Assembly: GCA_964575975.1 (NCBI GenBank)
Contig: CAZNTU010000012.1
Location: 1 to 55,169 of the forward strand
DNA length: 55,169 nucleotides
Reading direction: 5' to 3'
Source: G963674505 sp964575975
GTDB taxonomy: Bacteria > Desulfobacterota > Desulfobacteria > Desulfobacterales > SKZT01
This document shows, piece by piece, positions 52,801-55,169 of this stretch. The notes under the pieces are model-generated. The model saw only the letters and a program-made list of their open reading frames with translations. It did no database searches and was not told the origin of the DNA. Numbering within the stretch: position 1 is the stretch's first letter; every line of letters starts with the position of its first letter. The translations under genes and the position numbers were made by a program.

Positions 52801-53105
52801 TCACCGGAAGGACGGTTCGCACCAAGCACGGCGATCCCATGGAGTTCCTGACTTTCGAGGACGATACGGGAGTCGTGGAAACCACCTTTTTCCCCGACGC
52901 CTACAAGCGCTTCTGCCACATGATCGACAGGGGGCGACCCTATGTTCTGACGGGCGTCGTGGACCAGGACTGGGGCGCGACGACCCTGACGGTGGAAAAG
53001 GTCAACCTCTTGCATTCGAGTCCCCTTTGTATCCCATCGGGGTTTTTAAATGGAAGAAGCGTCCAGGCTTTTCCACAACAAGCTACTAATTTTATGATGG
53101 AATGA
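49887..53105 (+). CDS. dnaE2: error-prone DNA polymerase III alpha subunit DnaE2
   Basis: A 1072-residue C-family polymerase for translesion synthesis. The N-terminal PHP domain has degenerate metal sites (VRSHFSL instead of HxH; LTDTDNL for TDHD), usual for DnaE2. Polymerase motifs: CGRGSGAASLAAYCLGIT, PDIDVDFAWDERD with the catalytic Asp pair, KIDLLGNRSLGVI and FGGYSFCKPHSASYA. A helix-hairpin-helix and an OB fold (GRRIRFAGWLITGRTV) follow. ATG 49887 gives the family start (IPLTVRSHFS); earlier in-frame ATGs lack similarity. No good ribosome site is seen. It belongs with lexA and the ImuB-like gene but is cut off from them by about 1 kb of inserted sequence. Confidence 0.93.
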   Translation: MIPLTVRSHFSLMWGTASVEDLCRAARQMGYSRLALTDTDNLYGLFPFLAACGREGVAPIVGAEITDPDTGSRAVCLVESMEGYRNLCELISRRHLGDDDPFFSGSRKQGEASENNGVFRNRTDGRFGKSVGPEKKREESQGARNSVFDILPRLSKGLSVLVRDPALLERLFEAGVYVAAAMPRRPFHAEHSLRRVARRLGVPLVAVPGSFFLRPEDHEAHRYLRAIDRNTSLSRLRITDAAPPDAWFAPPEEYRRRFSICPEALRATEELAERLAFSGPDFGLVMPPWEGEDGRTADRVLREAVYEGARGCYGDELSEPVVDRIEHELKTISRMGFSSYFLVVRDIVKASPRTCGRGSGAASLAAYCLGITNVCPVKHNLYFERFLNPGRKDPPDIDVDFAWDERDGVLKMVLEKYRGHAAMVCNHVTFKPRMAIRETAKVFGLADAEIGAVSKKLPWFWPKSDSEKELFERLKGLPRLKNLDFQEPWPEIIAVAQRIMGVPRYLSVHPGGVVIAPRPIYEYVPVERAAKGVPIIQWEKDAAEDAGLVKIDLLGNRSLGVIRDAVAAVKEGGRDFREEGWEPEDDFVTQEALAQGRTMGCFYIESPAMRLLQQKSGVGDFEHLVIHSSIIRPAANDFIREYIRRLHGGEWNPIHPFLTDVLDETFGIMVYQEDVSKVAVSLAGFSHAEADGLRKIMSKKDRERHLRDYYGRFAEGARKRGVTDDQIAAIWDMMMSFGGYSFCKPHSASYARVSFQAAYLKAHFPAEFMAAVISNQGGFYGTFAYVSESRRLGLEILPPDANLGRTRWTGRDGAIRVGFLSVKGLSGKTRDRIFRERERSPFADLCDFLERVRPEDPEARALIHCGALDRFHPEKNRAALLWEFSAWRNADGKNCSARSLFAGRRADFAPPPALPPEDQRARLRREFAVLGFLCDRHPMELFEDALEGLGVVKVRDIPRHVGRRIRFAGWLITGRTVRTKHGDPMEFLTFEDDTGVVETTFFPDAYKRFCHMIDRGRPYVLTGVVDQDWGATTLTVEKVNLLHSSPLCIPSGFLNGRSVQAFPQQATNFMME

Positions 53106-53179
53106 AACAAGAAATCGGGCGAAAAAGCATGTGTTTAGAATTTCATTCCTGTAAATTCGAATTTCCTATCGAGACCATT

Positions 53180-53335
53180 TTTCGGGAGCGCGAGGCAACA
53201 TTATCATGGAGCATCCGGGCAGGAACATCTCCCTGGCCGAATTGTCTTCGGCGGCGGAACTCGGCGTCTTTCACCTGGCGTGGATTTTCCGACGCCGGTT
53301 CGGGCTTCCGCTCCATGCGTTTCAGCGGAGTCGGG
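53180..53335 (+). pseudogene. AraC-family DNA-binding domain fragment
   Basis: The frame through ATG 53206 reads EHPGRNISLAELSSAAELGV then FHLAWIFRRRFGLPLHAF, the first helix-turn-helix of an AraC-type regulator. The second helix-turn-helix is missing because similarity switches to UreG in another frame at about 53320. The sensor domain is also absent. Confidence 0.65.
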
Positions 53336-53530
53336 GGCACGGTAGGCTCCGGAAAGACCGCCCTTGCGCAAACCCTTTGTCGAAGAATGCGCGACCGGTT
53401 CTATATCGCCGTCGACACCAAAGACATCTACACGCGCGAGGACGCCGAATTCCTCATCCGTAAGGAGACCCTGGAGCCGGCGCATCGTGAGCGTCGAAAC
53501 CGGCGGTTGCCCTACACGACCATTCCGCAA
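53320..53530 (+). pseudogene. urease accessory GTPase UreG fragment, frameshifted
   Basis: The P-loop GVGGTVGSGKTALAQTLCRR is followed by DRFYIAVDTKDIYTREDAEF, matching the UreG N-terminus. The next family motif, VSVETGGCP, lies in another frame, and the following TTIP returns to the first, so at least two indels are present. The remaining two thirds of UreG are absent. No other urease gene is in the window. Confidence 0.7.
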
Positions 53531-53707
53531 TGCTTTTTCCCGAAAATTACCATCCTCGCAGTATCCAAAACCGGTAGACAATCATGGATTATATTCGAAA
53601 AACCATAGGCGAATCGCTTGTGGTGATCGAACTGTTTGTATGATATTCTGGCTTTAGACGCGTTCAACGAAAAGACAGTCTTGTTGGGTATGAATGGCGT
53701 TGTTTTT

Positions 53708-53735
53708 GACGTACGTCGTAATTGATACGTATCAA
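53708..53735. promoter_or_regulatory. two palindromes upstream of the ATPase pair (candidate operator)
   Basis: GACGTACGTC (53708-53717) and TTGATACGTATCAA (53722-53735) are perfect dyads separated by four bases. The second ends 17 bases before the ATPase start. A site so close to the start would suit autoregulation of the operon. Confidence 0.5.
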
Positions 53736-53752
53736 GCGAAATGGAGGTGTCG

Positions 53753-54961
53753 ATGAAGGCAAACCCTGGCGGCATTGTCTCGCCCGATAACGTCATCGGT
53801 CGTGACAGACTGATCGAACGTCTTTGGAAGACCTTGGAACAACGGGGCCTGGTGCTGGTCGCAGAACGTCGAATGGGCAAGACGGCCATCGTCAAGAAGA
53901 TGGAGGCGGAACCGTCTCCAAACAAAATGGTGCTGTGGAAGGACGTCGAGGCTGTCAGCAGTCCCGCCGAATTCGTGGAACGGTTGGCGCAGGACATAAA
54001 CGCCTTCTTGAGTGCCTTGCGACAAACCGAAAACTGGATCAAAAGCTTGTGGGCTTCTCTTGGCGGCACGGAGATCTGTGGCATGCTCAAGCTGCCGCAG
54101 TCATCCACTCCATACTGGAAAGCGCATCTCGAGAGAATCCTCGGAGAATTCGCGCAGCGGGAGACCCGACCGATCATTCTGATCTGGGATGAATTTCCCT
54201 GGATGCTACAGAAGATCGCTCATAGGGAGAATTCTTTCAAAGTCGTGGAACTCCTTGACACTCTTCGAGGCTTACGCCAAGAACACGCCAACCTGCGGAT
54301 GGTCTATACCGGGTCCATCGGCCTGCATCATGTCTTGAACTCGTTGCATGACGAGGGCTATGTGAACGAGCCGGACAACGACATGTCCACCATAGAAATT
54401 CCCCCTTTGGACCACCCTGACGCCGTGGAGCTGGCCAGGGCTCTAATCCGTGGAGAAGGACTCGTCGAAAAGGCAGGCTCGGAGGAGTCTATTGCCGGTG
54501 TTGCCGAGACCATCGCCGCTCTCTCTGAAGGCGTGCCTTTTTATATCCACCACATCGTCGCAGCGCTTGCGGACGAAGAGAGGCCGGCCACACGGCAGTC
54601 AGTGGAAGAGGTTGTCGCAAAGGCACTTATCGCTCCTCAGAATCCCTGGGATCTCGAGCACTTTCGGAAACGCTTGCCAAGCTATTACGGAGAGCGAGCA
54701 AGGCTGGTCCGTGCAGTGCTTGACCGGCTGGCTGAAGAACAGCCCCTTGGCCTCGACGACTTGCACGAGAAGCTCAAGATCGCTTTTCATCCGGACAACG
54801 AAGCTTCACGCCGTGTCGTCGATGGTGATCGCGAGGGATTCCGCGAACTTGTCAAGCTCATGCAGCGCGACCACTACCTTTTGCAAGAACAGAACGGGAA
54901 ATACCGCTTTTATTTGAATCTCATTCGCCGCTGGTGGCGTATCGATATGGGCATATCATGA
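53753..54961 (+). CDS. P-loop ATPase (AAA/STAND-like), first of a pair
   Basis: A 402-residue ATP-binding protein. It begins with a VIGRDRLIERLWKTLEQ box typical of ORC/STAND-like ATPases. Walker A is AERRMGKTAIVKK (about residue 40), Walker B IILIWDEFPWML (about 140), and a sensor-like LRMVYTGSIGLHH follows. The C-terminal part looks like a winged-helix region. ATG 53753 has GGAGG five bases upstream; ATG 53741 is the alternative. The stop overlaps the next gene as ATGA. Function unknown; the pair could belong to a defence or mobile-element operon that continues past the window. Confidence 0.8.
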   Translation: MKANPGGIVSPDNVIGRDRLIERLWKTLEQRGLVLVAERRMGKTAIVKKMEAEPSPNKMVLWKDVEAVSSPAEFVERLAQDINAFLSALRQTENWIKSLWASLGGTEICGMLKLPQSSTPYWKAHLERILGEFAQRETRPIILIWDEFPWMLQKIAHRENSFKVVELLDTLRGLRQEHANLRMVYTGSIGLHHVLNSLHDEGYVNEPDNDMSTIEIPPLDHPDAVELARALIRGEGLVEKAGSEESIAGVAETIAALSEGVPFYIHHIVAALADEERPATRQSVEEVVAKALIAPQNPWDLEHFRKRLPSYYGERARLVRAVLDRLAEEQPLGLDDLHEKLKIAFHPDNEASRRVVDGDREGFRELVKLMQRDHYLLQEQNGKYRFYLNLIRRWWRIDMGIS

Positions 54962-55169
54962 AGATGAAATATCATTCCACCTTTACTCCAAGCCAAAGCC
55001 CGCCCGAGACGCTGGAGAAGCTGTTTGTGGCACGCGAAGCCTTGGCCCGGAGGATCATGGAGGGAATTCGGGAAAGCGCCGAGAGCGATAACAAGCACCA
55101 GTGGCTTCTGATCGGTCCTCGCGGCATCGGCAAAACCCATCTCGTTGCTCTGATCCATAATAGGAGTCA
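54958..55169 (+). CDS. second P-loop ATPase, 3' end outside window
   Basis: Seventy codons are visible from ATG 54958, which overlaps the preceding stop. The frame encodes LFVAREALARRIMEGIRESA followed by Walker A in WLLIGPRGIGKTHLVALI. The VAREALARRI box before the P-loop is again of the ORC/STAND type. It is clearly not a copy of the first ATPase. The rest is outside the window. Confidence 0.8.
   Translation, partial: MKMKYHSTFTPSQSPPETLEKLFVAREALARRIMEGIRESAESDNKHQWLLIGPRGIGKTHLVALIHNRS

Larger units (their letters stand above)
53106..53752. other. scar region between dnaE2 and the ATPase pair
   Basis: About 650 bases with no intact gene. It carries fragments of an AraC-type regulator and of UreG, then about 200 bases with no recognisable content, then two palindromes before the ATPase gene; these are listed separately. 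Confidence 0.6.

Noticed and set aside
1..55169. tRNA, rRNA or tmRNA genes
   Set aside because: Intergenic stretches were read for cloverleaf arms and conserved loops; none was recognised. A tRNAscan-SE or Infernal run would settle this.

Overview
The window reads as chromosomal DNA (about 55% GC by eye) from a Gram-negative anaerobe, most likely a member of the Desulfobacterota (former Deltaproteobacteria). Evidence: a complete dcw cluster in the proteobacterial order with a meso-diaminopimelate-type MurE; a membrane Rnf complex behind a six-heme c-type cytochrome, as in sulfate reducers; and an RnfB fused to an NADPH:ferredoxin-oxidoreductase-like module. No rRNA, tRNA or CRISPR array was recognised. 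The family-level assignment is inference.

Layout. (1) 1-16227, + strand: the division and cell-wall cluster rsmH(partial)-ftsL-ftsI-murE-murF-mraY-murD-ftsW-murG-murC-murB-ftsQ-ftsA-ftsZ, tightly packed with several ATGA stop/start overlaps; it makes lipid II and assembles the divisome. (2) 16683-25803, +: a radical SAM protein, then a six-heme cytochrome and rnfCDGEA, closed by a hairpin terminator; an independently promoted rnfB-oxidoreductase fusion follows with a strong terminator of its own. (3) 26349-31240, +: accessory genes (N-formylglutamate amidohydrolase-like protein, REC-GGDEF diguanylate cyclase, EamA transporter, SUI1/YciH factor) followed by an MFS pseudogene and a decayed PIN toxin-antitoxin pair. 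(4) 31247-40510, -: a four-gene sensory array of very large hybrid histidine kinases with periplasmic solute-binding sensors and a single-domain receiver. (5) 40634-42741, -: an ATPase of the DUF4143 type, a gene-poor stretch and a second broken PIN toxin with its small partner. (6) 42725-45640, -: purB, a metallo-beta-lactamase-fold protein and a TIM-barrel isomerase as a likely operon. (7) 45876-53105, +: an SOS mutagenesis cassette, lexA / DUF72 / ImuB-like Y-family polymerase / dnaE2, split by an insertion carrying a four-helix-bundle gene, AT-rich inverted repeats and a truncated higA. (8) 53106-55169: a scar made of AraC and UreG fragments, then two overlapping P-loop ATPase genes, the second cut by the window end.

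How the parts work together. Rnf, the cytochrome and the fused RnfB suggest electron exchange between a c-type cytochrome pool, ferredoxin and NADP(H), coupled to ion transport. LexA probably controls its neighbouring translesion-synthesis genes; a motif shared by the two upstream regions is a candidate operator. The right two thirds of the window contain several independent gene scars (a deleted MFS gene, two PIN toxins, a truncated HigA, an AraC/UreG chimera), so this is a rearrangement-prone accessory region next to a conserved core. The best candidates for something little described are the RnfB fusion together with an RnfD that lacks the usual flavin-linking threonine, the inverted-repeat element inside the mutagenesis cassette, the structured inverted repeat upstream of the SUI1 gene, and the terminal ATPase pair with palindromic upstream sites.
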